A stretch of DNA of 39,585 bases from Microvirga lupini (lineage in GTDB: Bacteria > Pseudomonadota > Alphaproteobacteria > Rhizobiales > Beijerinckiaceae), in the NCBI GenBank assembly GCA_000517005.1, contig KI911965.1, forward strand, positions 444,994-484,578, written 5' to 3'. Numbering within the stretch: position 1 is the stretch's first letter; each line of letters begins with the position of its first letter. The position numbers were made by a program, and so were the translations under genes. The notes beneath the pieces are model-generated. The model saw nothing but the letters and a program-made list of their open reading frames with translations, did not search any database and was not told the DNA's origin. Below, in pieces: positions 1 through 7,464 of this stretch.

Positions 1-68
1 ACAAGAGAGTGATCGCCGAGCGCAGGCAAAAACCCGCAAACCCAAGCACAGCCAAGCTTTCAGCAACC

Positions 69-101
69 TTGACGACTCACCTCGCCGCTCCTACATATAA
101 G
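69..101 (+). promoter_or_regulatory. possible promoter of the first gene
   Basis: TTGACG at 69-74 matches five of six bases of the sigma-70 -35 box. Seventeen bases later comes TACATA (92-97), overlapping TATAAG (96-101); neither is a good -10 box at ideal spacing. Transcription would begin only a few bases before the ATG at 107, giving a nearly leaderless message. This is inference from consensus only. Confidence 0.3.
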
Positions 102-106
102 AACAT

Positions 107-541
107 ATGGCGAACAAACGAACCATATCCTGGAATGCGGCCATGCGGGATCTCCGCAACGACCGAATGCGGAGGTCTGGTGTGCGCGAGGAAAGGCTAC
201 GGGCGACCGCAGGGCTTCGCTCCTCTTCTACCTTGAGTTCCTGGCGCGGCCGTTCGGGGCGCCGCTACATCGTCGGCGTGCATCCGTTGAACGAGACGGA
301 GCTTCTCGAAGTCACCGACGCCGTGATCCTCGCCGTGAAGCGCGACCGGTCGGGCAATGGCATCGTGGTCGACGCCGCGATGGCGGCATCCGATCCGAGC
401 GAGCAGACCCGCATGCGCTGGCTCGCCAAGGTTCGGGACCTGGGCGCCACCGAACTCCACATCCACCGCCTGGCCGCAACGGAAGATGATCGCCGCGCGA
501 TCTTCGAGGATCTGCGCGAGAACGAGGTTCAAGCCTCCTGA
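107..541 (+). CDS. small conserved hypothetical protein
   Basis: This open frame of 144 codons encodes a soluble protein I cannot assign. The part that looks like real protein starts near residue 45 (SWRGRSGRRYIVGVHPL) and continues as an alternating hydrophobic/charged stretch (TDAVILAVKRD) to an acidic end. The first ~40 residues are Arg-rich and poorly protein-like, so the start may lie downstream at Met13 (143) or Met21 (167); no clear Shine-Dalgarno sequence decides it. It has no signal peptide or membrane segment. It converges on the gamma-glutamylcyclotransferase gene and the two frames overlap tail to tail by 13 bases. A compact alpha/beta domain is likely; no function is proposed. 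Confidence 0.6.
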   Translation: MANKRTISWNAAMRDLRNDRMRRSGVREERLRATAGLRSSSTLSSWRGRSGRRYIVGVHPLNETELLEVTDAVILAVKRDRSGNGIVVDAAMAASDPSEQTRMRWLAKVRDLGATELHIHRLAATEDDRRAIFEDLRENEVQAS

Positions 542-1065
542 TCGAGCGCCTCGACGATCCTGTGCAGCAGAGGATCGACCACGTGCATGCCGATGAGATG
601 CTCGTAAGTGCTGCGCACGTAATCGGGATTGCGCCCGGAGATGCCCTGCCCCTGGCGCACAAGCCTCAAAACCTCTTCGTAGGATAGCCGGCCCGCATAT
701 TGCGCGTGGTTGCGGTCGACCACATAGGCGACTGCACGGATGCAACGCGCATCGGCGAGCCGCACCGGCAGATGCTTTTCCAGATAGACCGACGTGACCT
801 GCTCCCGTTCGCGTAAGTATTGGATCGTGGCCTCAGCCTCCCCGGACGCGACGCGGAAGGCGACCCCATGGCAGCGCCCGCCCCGGTCGAGACCCATGAC
901 AAGGCCCGGCTGCTCGGGTGTGCCGCGATGGACGTGGGAGAAGACGCAAAGCGATCGGTGATAGCCGTAGAGATGGGCGTGGACCCGTTCGAGATAGGGA
1001 AAGCCCGGCCGCCACATGAGCGAACCGTAGCCGAAAACCCATAAATCCTCCGTGAGGTCCTTCAT
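529..1065 (-). CDS. ChaC-like gamma-glutamylcyclotransferase
   Basis: A 178-residue cytosolic enzyme of the ChaC family, which cleaves glutathione to 5-oxoproline and Cys-Gly. The family signature VFGYGSLMWRP lies at residues 10-20 and forms the pyroglutamate-binding loop. A YLREREQ segment around residues 83-89 supplies the glutamate expected as the general acid/base in this fold. Length matches bacterial ChaC proteins (about 170-230). It is transcribed alone on the minus strand; its 5' end faces the intergenic repeat at 1103-1213. GGGTG just before the ATG is a weak ribosome site. Family assignment is secure; exact substrate is inferred from family. The gene name chaC is withheld because paralogues are common. 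Confidence 0.88.
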   Translation of the reverse strand: MKDLTEDLWVFGYGSLMWRPGFPYLERVHAHLYGYHRSLCVFSHVHRGTPEQPGLVMGLDRGGRCHGVAFRVASGEAEATIQYLREREQVTSVYLEKHLPVRLADARCIRAVAYVVDRNHAQYAGRLSYEEVLRLVRQGQGISGRNPDYVRSTYEHLIGMHVVDPLLHRIVEALDQEA

Positions 1066-1102
1066 GTCACCCGCGCCCGAACCTTGCCTGCATCGGGCCT
1101 AT

Positions 1103-1213
1103 AGCATCGAACCCAAAAGTGGGAACCACTTTTGGGATTGATTCGATGCTTTGTCTTTTGATGAGCGCATCGTTCTCGCAGAAAAGTGGGGTCCACTTTT
1201 CCGCACGAGGCGC
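1103..1213. repeat. intergenic palindromic repeat, AAAAGTGG family
   Basis: Two hairpins lie side by side. The first (1103-1150) has outer arms AGCATCGAA/TTCGATGCT enclosing inner arms CCCAAAAGTGG/CCACTTTTGGG. The second, within 1166-1213, is built on GAAAAGTGG/CCACTTTTC. The element ends CCGCACGAGGCGCTA (1201-1215), and the same 15 bases recur at 30140-30154. It fills almost all the space between the divergent ChaC and DUF2125 genes. Shortened or degraded relatives occur at 21836-21880, 28544-28560 and 30073-30156. It resembles REP-like elements common in Hyphomicrobiales; mobility is not shown. Confidence 0.8.
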
Positions 1214-1252
1214 TAAGCAGTAACGAAGCATCCGCACAACAGGAGATCGCGC

Positions 1253-2305
1253 ATGGATCAGGCCGCCCCGAAGGGGAACGTTCGCCGCAGCCGTTTCTGG
1301 CTCTACACGCCCTTCGTTCTGCTGCTCCTCCTCGCCATCGCCTGGAGCGTCGCCTGGCTCGTGATCCGCAACCGCACGGCGGAGGCGCTCGACGGCTGGA
1401 TTGCGGCGGAAGCGAGAAACGGACGGGAATGGACCTGCGGCGACCGCACCATCGTCGGCTATCCGTTCCGCATCGAAATCATCTGCAGCACCCTCGACCT
1501 GAAGCGGGGAGCCGTCTCCGCATCCTTCGGGCGCACAGAGGCGGTCGCGCAGGTCTATCAACCCCGGAGGATCATCCTGGAGGTTGCCGGTCCCCTGCGG
1601 GTGACCGACGGCACCGTGACGGTGCAGGGAAGCTGGGATCTCCTGCAGGCAAGCATCAATGCCTCGCAGAGCGGGCTGCAGCGCCTGTCGCTCGCTGCCA
1701 ATGCGCCGCAGATGACGATCACGGGCCTTGGCAGCGGCGAGATCGCCGGATCGGGCAAGCACCTGGAGCTTCACGTACGCCCCAATCCTTCCAGGCGAGC
1801 TGAACTCGCCGGCGACGTGGCGGCCTCGGTGACGGAAGCCCGCATCCCCATTCTCGATGCTCTCGTAGGCGGCGTGGAGCCGACCAATCTGAACGCGGAC
1901 GTCACCGTGACTCAGGCCGACGGCTTCAAGGGCGGCACCATCGCCGAGGAGCTGGAGCTCTGGCGCAAGGCCGGCGGCAAGCTCGACATCCTGATGCTCT
2001 CGGCCGCCAAGGGCCCGCGCCAGATCGAGACCAAGGGCGAACTGCGCCTCGACGATCAGCACCGGCCGGCAGGCCAGCTCACCGTCGCAGCCGCCGGCCT
2101 CGACGGCCTCCTCGGCAACCTCACCGGCGGGCGGCTCGGCGGCAATCTGCTCGGCATGCTGCTGGGACAGGGCCCGCGGACCAGCCCGGCTCAGCCCAAT
2201 GCCAAGCCGCAGCTCGCCTCCCTGCCACCTTTGCGCCTCGAAAACGGCTTCCTGGCAATGGGCCCCTTCGTGATCCCGAATGTGAGGCTGCAGCCGCTCT
2301 ATTGA
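1253..2305 (+). CDS. DUF2125 domain-containing protein
   Basis: A 350-residue protein of the alphaproteobacterial DUF2125 family. An Arg/Lys-rich N-terminus precedes one hydrophobic segment (about residues 17-40), so it is probably an inner-membrane-anchored protein with a periplasmic body. The typical early block with CGDRTIVGYPFRIEIIC follows at residues 62-78; the rest is beta-rich with long Gly/Ala-rich strands, as in families related to AsmA-like envelope proteins. AGGAGAT lies about ten bases before the ATG. The gene is monocistronic and is followed by repeats. The family's molecular role is not known; an envelope role is inference from topology. Confidence 0.8.
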   Translation: MDQAAPKGNVRRSRFWLYTPFVLLLLLAIAWSVAWLVIRNRTAEALDGWIAAEARNGREWTCGDRTIVGYPFRIEIICSTLDLKRGAVSASFGRTEAVAQVYQPRRIILEVAGPLRVTDGTVTVQGSWDLLQASINASQSGLQRLSLAANAPQMTITGLGSGEIAGSGKHLELHVRPNPSRRAELAGDVAASVTEARIPILDALVGGVEPTNLNADVTVTQADGFKGGTIAEELELWRKAGGKLDILMLSAAKGPRQIETKGELRLDDQHRPAGQLTVAAAGLDGLLGNLTGGRLGGNLLGMLLGQGPRTSPAQPNAKPQLASLPPLRLENGFLAMGPFVIPNVRLQPLY

Positions 2306-2319
2306 AGATGTGCTGTTAC

Positions 2320-2407
2320 GTCATCACCGGCCTTGTGCCGGTGATCCCGATCAAGAGAGGCACGGCGCTCTTCGGATCGGGATGGCCGGGACAGACCAGG
2401 CCATGAC
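2320..2407 (+). repeat. three-hairpin intergenic repeat, copy A
   Basis: The unit starts GTCAT and ends ATGAC and holds three consecutive stem-loops: TCACCGG/CCGGTGA, CCCGATC/GATCGGG and ATGGCC/GGCCAT. The terminal GTCAT/ATGAC can also pair, so the whole could fold as a cloverleaf. Copies with the same internal order lie at 25480-25566 (same orientation) and 9400-9488 (inverted). Confidence 0.85.
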
Positions 2408-2417
2408 GAGGGAGGAT

Positions 2418-2516
2418 GTCATCCCCGGCCGGAGCGTCAGCGAAGGGGAAGGAAATCCACCCGCACACCCAGCACCATGGATCCCCTTCCCGATTCTGCG
2501 GACCGCCGGGGATGAC
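2418..2516 (+). repeat. GTCATCCCCGG-type long inverted repeat, copy A
   Basis: Perfect 11-base terminal arms (GTCATCCCCGG at 2418-2428 and CCGGGGATGAC at 2506-2516) enclose a second pair of complementary blocks, GGGGAAGGAAATCCA against TGGATCCCCTTCCC. It sits eleven bases from the three-hairpin repeat, as does its relative at 9286-9391, so the two repeat types form a composite. It lies between the convergent DUF2125 and tyrA genes. Confidence 0.8.
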
Positions 2517-2527
2517 AAACGCGCTGG

Positions 2528-3478
2528 CTACGCCTTGTCGTCCCGTCGGCGGCCGAAATCCGGCTCCGGGGTTTCCTGGCCCGACGAGATGATGCCGCGG
2601 CGGATGGCGCGGGTGCGGGTGAAGAGATCGAAGAGCTTGTCGCCCTCGCCCCAGCGGATGGCGCGGGCCAAGAGCGCGATATCCTCGTTGAGGCGGCCCA
2701 GCATCTCCAGCACGGCTTCCCGGTTGTGCAGGAAGACGTCGCGCCACATGGTCGGGTCCGACGCGGCGATGCGGGTGAAGTCGCGGAAACCGCCGGCCGA
2801 GAACTTGATCACCTCGCCCTGCGTGACGGTCTCCAGATCCGCTGCCGTGCCGACGATGTTGTAGGCGATCAGGTGCGGCACATGGCTGGTGATGGCGAGC
2901 ACCAGGTCATGATGCTGCGCAGACATCACCTCCACATTGGAGCCCATCGCCTCCCAGAAGGCGCGCACGCGCCCGATGGCCGTCTCGTCGGTGCCTTCCG
3001 GCGGCGTGAGAATGCACCAGCGATTGTGGAAGAGCGTCGCAAAGCCGGCATCCGGACCCGAATGTTCCGTGCCCGCCACCGGATGGGCCGGGACGAAAGC
3101 CACGCCTTCGGGCAGATGCGGCTGCACCTGCGCGATCACGGAGGCCTTCACCGAGCCCACATCCGACACGATGCAGCCGGGCTTCAGTCCCGGCTTCATC
3201 GCCTCGGCCACCTTGCCGCAGACGCCGACCGGCACGCAGAGGATCACGAGATCCGCATCCCGCACGCCCGCAGCGACGTCCGTGGTCGCCTCGTCGGCGA
3301 TCCCGAGTTCCCGCACGCGCTCCACCACCTGCTCGCTCGCATCGATGGCGACGATTCTGTGCGCGAGGTTGAGATGCCGCGCGGCGCGGGCGATGGACGA
3401 GCCGATCAGCCCGAGGCCGATGAGGGCGACGCGCTCGAAGAGCGGCGTTTCACGCGGAGGACCGAGACGCTCAGGCAT
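2528..3478 (-). CDS. tyrA: prephenate/arogenate dehydrogenase
   Basis: A 316-residue cytosolic dehydrogenase that oxidatively decarboxylates prephenate (or arogenate) toward tyrosine. The N-terminal Rossmann motif GLGLIGSS lies at residues 21-28. The catalytic block [15 protein letters not shown] (His132, His139) follows, then the helical dimerisation domain. An in-frame GTG exists nine bases upstream (3487), but the ATG at 3478 has GGTGG at good spacing and is chosen; either way the gene overlaps the end of hisC, indicating translational coupling. The last ~20 residues are charged and variable. Order chorismate mutase-hisC-tyrA places it in one aromatic operon. Prephenate versus arogenate specificity cannot be read from sequence. 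Confidence 0.92.
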   Translation of the reverse strand: MPERLGPPRETPLFERVALIGLGLIGSSIARAARHLNLAHRIVAIDASEQVVERVRELGIADEATTDVAAGVRDADLVILCVPVGVCGKVAEAMKPGLKPGCIVSDVGSVKASVIAQVQPHLPEGVAFVPAHPVAGTEHSGPDAGFATLFHNRWCILTPPEGTDETAIGRVRAFWEAMGSNVEVMSAQHHDLVLAITSHVPHLIAYNIVGTAADLETVTQGEVIKFSAGGFRDFTRIAASDPTMWRDVFLHNREAVLEMLGRLNEDIALLARAIRWGEGDKLFDLFTRTRAIRRGIISSGQETPEPDFGRRRDDKA

Positions 3479-4571
3479 GTTTGCCACCGAGAAAATCGCG
3501 CAACGCCGCCACCACGAGACCGTTCGCCTCCTCGTCGCCGACGGTCAGGCGCAGGGCATGCGGCAGGCCATAGGCATCGATCCGGCGAAGGATCAGGCCG
3601 CGGCCGGACAGGAACACATCGGCGTCCTTCGCCGTCCTGCCGGCTTCCTGCGGGAAGTGGATGAGCAGGAAGTTGCCGACACTCGGGGTGATCTTGAGGC
3701 CCAGGGCTTCGATCTCGCGGGTGAGCCAGGCGAGCCATCTCTCGTTGTGCTCCACCGCCTTCGCGACATGAGCCTCGTCCTGGATCGCCGCGATGCCGGC
3801 CGCCATAGCCGGGCCGCTGACGTTGAAGGGACCGCGGATGCGGTTGACCGCATCGACGATGTGGGGCGGGGCCACCATCCAGCCGAGGCGCAGATTGGCG
3901 AGGCCGTAAATCTTCGAGAAAGTGCGGGTCATCACCACGTTCTCGGAGGTGGCGACCAGTTCGAGGCCCGACTCGTAGTCGTTGCGGCGGACATATTCCG
4001 CATAGGCCGCATCGAGCACCAGCACCACATGGGGCGGCAGTCCCGCATGCAGGCGCTTCACCTCGTCGAACGGGATGTAGGTGCCGGTCGGGTTGTTGGG
4101 ATTGGCAAGGAAGACGATTTTCGTCTTGTCGGTCACCTTCTTAAGGATCGCGTCCACATCCGTGCGCAGATCCTTCTCCGGCGCGATCACGGGCGTGCCG
4201 CCGGCCGCCAGGATCGCGATGCGGTAGACCAGGAAGCCGTGCTCGGTGAAGATGCCCTCGTCGCCCGGGCCCACATAGGCATGGGTGATCAGCGCCAGAA
4301 GCTCGTCCGAGCCCGCGCCGCAGATGATCCGGTTGGGATCGAGCCCGTATCGTGCCGCGATGGCCTCGCGCAGCTTGGTGGACGCACCATCCGGATAAAG
4401 CTCGAGATGATCGAAGGTCCGGATCGCCTCCATGGCCCTAAGCGAGGGGCCGAGCGGGGTCTCGTTCGAGGAGAGCTTATGGACCTTGGCAACCCCTGCG
4501 GCCTTGCTCTTGCCGGGCACATAGGCGTCGATCTGCATCACGCCGGGGCGGGGTTGGGGACGAGCGGACAT
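3471..4571 (-). CDS. hisC: histidinol-phosphate / aromatic aminotransferase
   Basis: A 366-residue class-II PLP aminotransferase of the HisC family. Visible landmarks are [10 protein letters not shown] (34-43), the PNNPTG turn (158-163), Asp187 in LVLDAAY, the PLP-lysine Lys220 in [15 protein letters not shown] and Arg228 after it. In histidine synthesis it converts imidazole-acetol phosphate to histidinol phosphate; family members next to tyrA often also transaminate prephenate or phenylpyruvate. The neighbours suggest an aromatic role here, and another hisC may exist elsewhere; this is inference. AGGA lies eight bases before the ATG. It starts 53 bases after the chorismate mutase gene and its end overlaps tyrA, so the three genes read as an operon. 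Confidence 0.92.
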   Translation of the reverse strand: MSARPQPRPGVMQIDAYVPGKSKAAGVAKVHKLSSNETPLGPSLRAMEAIRTFDHLELYPDGASTKLREAIAARYGLDPNRIICGAGSDELLALITHAYVGPGDEGIFTEHGFLVYRIAILAAGGTPVIAPEKDLRTDVDAILKKVTDKTKIVFLANPNNPTGTYIPFDEVKRLHAGLPPHVVLVLDAAYAEYVRRNDYESGLELVATSENVVMTRTFSKIYGLANLRLGWMVAPPHIVDAVNRIRGPFNVSGPAMAAGIAAIQDEAHVAKAVEHNERWLAWLTREIEALGLKITPSVGNFLLIHFPQEAGRTAKDADVFLSGRGLILRRIDAYGLPHALRLTVGDEEANGLVVAALRDFLGGKHA

Positions 4572-4624
4572 CTTGACTTCCTAGCAATCGATCAGGTGAG
4601 AGAGGCTCTAGCGCAGGTCGAATT

Positions 4625-5464
4625 TCATTTCACGTGGAAACGTTCGGCATGGCTGCCGATCTCGGCGAGCTGGGCGAGGCTCGCGCCCGCCCTGGTCAGG
4701 GCCTGACGCAGCTGCGCGGGCTCGACAGTGCCGGGCACGGCGATGAGCTCGGAGAGGCCGTTGGTGTCGGCCGCGCTCGCCACCACCTCGCCGCCGAGCT
4801 GGATCAGGGCCTCGTTGGCGCCCTTGTGCCAGCGCTCGAACTGGGCGGCGTAGAGCACCACGTCGCGCACGGCCGCATCCGTCAGGGGCTTGGAGATGAC
4901 GAAGACCGGAGTCCCGGCCGGATGGTCTGGCCGCTCGATGAAGGGCAGGCGCGCGATGATCTTCGGGCGGCGCTTGTCGGCGAGCGTGCGCCACCAGGCG
5001 CCGCTCGTGGCGCCCTGGTCGAGCCGGAAGATGCCGAGGTCGCCACGGGACGCCGCCACCGCCTCGATCACCGCCGCGGCGCTCGGATGGGTGACGTAGG
5101 GCACCGTGAAGCCGAAATGGAACCGGGCCGAGTCGCGCATGGGCGCATCGCCGCCGGAGACATCGGCATGGACCGAGTAATTGGACTGGACATAGGTGAA
5201 GGTGCCGATGATCACCCGCCAGATGCTCTCTACCGTATCGAGCGGGAGCAGTCCCTGGTGCCGCTCGGCCAGGGCCTTCATCATCGAGGCCTCGCGTCCG
5301 GGACGGAAGGCGGAGCTCAGGCCCGCCTCGGAGGCCTTCTTGGACGCGATCAGCCGGTCGATGATGGTGCCGCGCTCCATGAGCAGCCGGTGCATCGCCT
5401 CGTCGATACGGTCGATCTCCTGGCGCAGTTCGGCAAGGGACGGGGCGGGCTTCTCAGTGGACAT
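4625..5464 (-). CDS. chorismate mutase with prephenate-dehydratase-like tail
   Basis: A 279-residue protein. Residues 8-97 form an AroQ-type helical chorismate mutase domain with expected charged positions (Arg14, Arg31, Lys42/43, Arg57-Glu58) and Gln93; it converts chorismate to prephenate. Residues ~115-230 look like the back half of a prephenate dehydratase fold (GDLGIFRLDQGATSGAWW), but the Thr-Arg-Phe catalytic motif is absent (GTPVFVI at 184-190). Residues ~236-275 resemble a shortened ACT domain. The start is the ATG at 5464 because GAGG precedes it; an upstream in-frame ATG (5587) would add 41 unlikely residues. It is the first gene of the hisC-tyrA operon. Mutase activity is likely; dehydratase activity is doubtful. 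Confidence 0.85.
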   Translation of the reverse strand: MSTEKPAPSLAELRQEIDRIDEAMHRLLMERGTIIDRLIASKKASEAGLSSAFRPGREASMMKALAERHQGLLPLDTVESIWRVIIGTFTYVQSNYSVHADVSGGDAPMRDSARFHFGFTVPYVTHPSAAAVIEAVAASRGDLGIFRLDQGATSGAWWRTLADKRRPKIIARLPFIERPDHPAGTPVFVISKPLTDAAVRDVVLYAAQFERWHKGANEALIQLGGEVVASAADTNGLSELIAVPGTVEPAQLRQALTRAGASLAQLAEIGSHAERFHVK

Positions 5465-5600
5465 CTCGCAGGATCCTCGGGTCGGGCGCCCTTCTTTGAC
5501 GATTTTAGGCCTCCTTGTCATCCGGGATTGCGCATTGAGATCTTTGGGCAGGCATGCGTGGGGGAAAGTTCGCGCCGCATTGGCCATCGATCACCGGCCG

Positions 5601-6488
5601 TTAGCCGCCCGTCAGAAAATCGATGACCGCCCTGACGGCCGGAAGCTGGCCGCGCCGATGGGGCGTCAGGATCGTGGACGTAACGCTCCCGGCAGTCCAG
5701 TCCGGCAGCACCCTTACCAGTTCCCCAGATCCAATGAAGGGAGCCGACATGGAATCGGGAAGGCACGCGATCCCAAGTCCGGCAGCCGCAGCCCTCAACA
5801 TCACCAGGGATTCATCGGCGATCAGCCGCGCCTCAGGGGTGACTTGAATCTCCTGGCCTTCCTTGTGCATCAGGCGCCATGTCTTTGATGCGGGTCCTGT
5901 CAGCAGTCCGTCATGTCCGACGATGTCATCGGGGTGCCCCGGCATGCCCCGGCGGACCAGGTAGTCCGGCGCGGCTACAAGCGTGATCCGCTCGACTCTC
6001 ATCCGCCGCTGCACGAGATCGGAATCCGGCAGCGGCGCGAAATGGCTTCGGATCGCGATATCGAAACCCTCACGAACCAGATCGACAAAGCGATCCGTGA
6101 CGTGGAGCTGCAGGTCCAGCTTAGGGTATGCGCTCGCGAGAGCCGGCAGGCGATCGGCAAGATGAAACTGCGCCACCGGCACGGATGCGGTGATCCGGAC
6201 CAGGCCCTGCGGCTCTGCCTGCCGCCGCTGCACGACGCTCTCCGCCGCCTCCGCCTCGATGACGGCCGCGCGGGCGTGGTCGTAGAAATCCCGACCGACA
6301 TCGGTCAGCACGAAGCTGCGCGAGGTGCGATGGATCAGGCGCATGCCGAGATCAGCCTCAAGCTCGGCGACGCGCTTGCTGATGGTCGACTTGGGAACAC
6401 CCAGGTGCCGCGCAGCCGCCGCAAAGCTTCCGTGGTCCACGGCCCGAACAAAGATATGCAGATCGTTGAAGTTGAATTTCATATCCAT
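5601..6488 (-). CDS. LysR-family transcriptional regulator
   Basis: A 295-residue LysR-type regulator. The N-terminal winged helix-turn-helix covers residues 1-65 (GSFAAAARHLGVPKSTISKRVAELEADLGMRLIHRT). An effector-binding domain of two periplasmic-binding-protein-like lobes follows (about 92-295), with LVREGFDIAIR typical of the AaeR/CrgA/DsdC-like branch. It is divergent from the glutathione S-transferase gene 97 bases away; an inverted repeat between them is a likely operator. It probably controls that gene and itself, sensing an unknown small molecule. A GDG/GGG-rich end and length are normal. Confidence 0.92.
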   Translation of the reverse strand: MDMKFNFNDLHIFVRAVDHGSFAAAARHLGVPKSTISKRVAELEADLGMRLIHRTSRSFVLTDVGRDFYDHARAAVIEAEAAESVVQRRQAEPQGLVRITASVPVAQFHLADRLPALASAYPKLDLQLHVTDRFVDLVREGFDIAIRSHFAPLPDSDLVQRRMRVERITLVAAPDYLVRRGMPGHPDDIVGHDGLLTGPASKTWRLMHKEGQEIQVTPEARLIADESLVMLRAAAAGLGIACLPDSMSAPFIGSGELVRVLPDWTAGSVTSTILTPHRRGQLPAVRAVIDFLTGG

Positions 6489-6500
6489 CGTTCACATACA

Positions 6501-6544
6501 TGGACTTTGGGTTTCGAAATTAGCGGCTACAGCCCTAAAGTCCA
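6501..6544. promoter_or_regulatory. inverted-repeat operator between lysR and GST genes
   Basis: TGGACTTTGGG (6501-6511) and CCCTAAAGTCCA (6533-6544) are inverted copies; eight outer bases match perfectly and the inner GGG/CCC is offset by one base. Arm centres are 36 bp apart, near three and a half helical turns. The repeat lies 12 bases from the regulator's start codon and 41 from the transferase ATG, where a LysR tetramer would bind. Binding is inference. Confidence 0.55.
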
Positions 6545-6585
6545 CAATGGCACAGTGGTGACGTCAGAAACAAAGGAGACGCACC

Positions 6586-7293
6586 ATGATCCAGACTCTC
6601 ATGTACGGGGTCCCTTCAGGATGCTCGTTCGGCTCGATCGTTGCCCTGGAATGGCTTGGGGAACCGTATCGGCTCTGCCGCATCGAGATGCCGGCGATTG
6701 TGACGAGCGATGCCTATCGGACAATCAATCCAGTCGGCGAGACCCCGACACTGGTGACTGCCACGGGCGAGCGGATCAGCGAAAGCATGGCGATCCTCAA
6801 CCATCTCGGCGCACGGGGAATCGGCAAGGGATTGTCCTTCGCGCAAGGCACGGCAGGGTTCGATCGTCTCAACCAGATGCTGGCCTTCCTCACCACCAGC
6901 TTCTTCGCCGCCTTTGGCCCGCTCTGGTATGCCCTTGAGCATGGAGCAGAAGGGCCGGATAAGGATGTCCTTAGAGCCTATGGGGCGGCACAGGTCGCGA
7001 AAGCGCATGCCAACCTGGAGGCTATGCTTGGAGACAAGCAGTGGCTGCTGGGCGATCAGCGCACACTGGCTGATGCCTATTTCATCGGCATCGCCCGATG
7101 GACGAAGTATCATGACGTTGTCGACCGGCGCGACTATCCCAGCTTGCAGCGCCTCTTCGAGAAACTGGAGGCAGATCCGGCAGTCCGGTTCGCGCATGCG
7201 ATCGAGCGTGGCGAGACCGCTATCAGCACCCGCGGGTTCAAGGGAGAGATCTCGTTGGACGACGCCCTGCGTCAGCAGGCGCTCGCAGCCTGA
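6586..7293 (+). CDS. glutathione S-transferase family protein
   Basis: A 235-residue GST. Residues 1-80 form the thioredoxin-like glutathione domain, with VGETPTLV carrying the cis-proline (near residue 53) and ERISESMAIL the glutathione gamma-glutamyl contact (Glu-Ser). The C-terminal helical domain runs from ~88, with LADAYFIGIARW as the N-capping/hydrophobic staple region. AAAGGAGA lies seven bases upstream of the ATG. It probably conjugates glutathione to an electrophile or reduces a peroxide; the substrate is unknown. The divergent LysR gene and shared operator suggest inducible expression. Confidence 0.88.
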   Translation: MIQTLMYGVPSGCSFGSIVALEWLGEPYRLCRIEMPAIVTSDAYRTINPVGETPTLVTATGERISESMAILNHLGARGIGKGLSFAQGTAGFDRLNQMLAFLTTSFFAAFGPLWYALEHGAEGPDKDVLRAYGAAQVAKAHANLEAMLGDKQWLLGDQRTLADAYFIGIARWTKYHDVVDRRDYPSLQRLFEKLEADPAVRFAHAIERGETAISTRGFKGEISLDDALRQQALAA

Positions 7294-7303
7294 TCCAGGA
7301 CCG

Positions 7304-7333
7304 AAGGCCCGCCTCTCGCCGAGGGGCGGGCTT
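7304..7333 (+). terminator. hairpin after the GST gene
   Basis: GCCCGCC (7307-7313) pairs with GGCGGGC (7325-7331), extended by TC/GA, around a short TCGCC loop, eleven bases after the GST stop. The bases after it (TTCAGCAG) are not a U-run, so terminator function is only moderately supported. Confidence 0.5.
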
Positions 7334-7432
7334 CAGCAGAATGTGAGGTGGTTGGGACAATCCACTCTGGACATCCTCAAGGCCCTTCCAGGCGTTATGT
7401 TCGTTGACGCGACAGCCGCTCCGCAGTACCGG

Positions 7433-7460
7433 TTGTTCGGAAGAACGAACTTTTCCTTTT
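7433..7460 (+). promoter_or_regulatory. hairpin plus U-tract just before metX
   Basis: TTGTTC and GAACGA(A) form a small stem around GGAA, then follow ACTTTTCCTTTTT up to the metX ATG at 7465. No Shine-Dalgarno sequence is visible in the last 15 bases. A possible promoter, TTGACG at 7404-7409 with a poor -10 (TACCGG at 7427), would put the transcript start near the hairpin. It could be an attenuator or a structured leader; no known SAM riboswitch consensus was recognised. Confidence 0.3.
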
Positions 7461-7464
7461 TAAG

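Noticed and set aside
9-236. 75-codon plus-strand frame at the left end
   Set aside because: Overlaps the first gene in another frame and has no family-like composition.
2937-4706. 589-codon plus-strand frame across hisC and tyrA
   Set aside because: Antisense shadow of clearly recognised genes; Arg/His-rich composition.
7294-7464. SAM-II-type riboswitch before metX
   Set aside because: Position is typical, but the conserved loop sequences of SAM-II or SAM/SAH classes could not be found.
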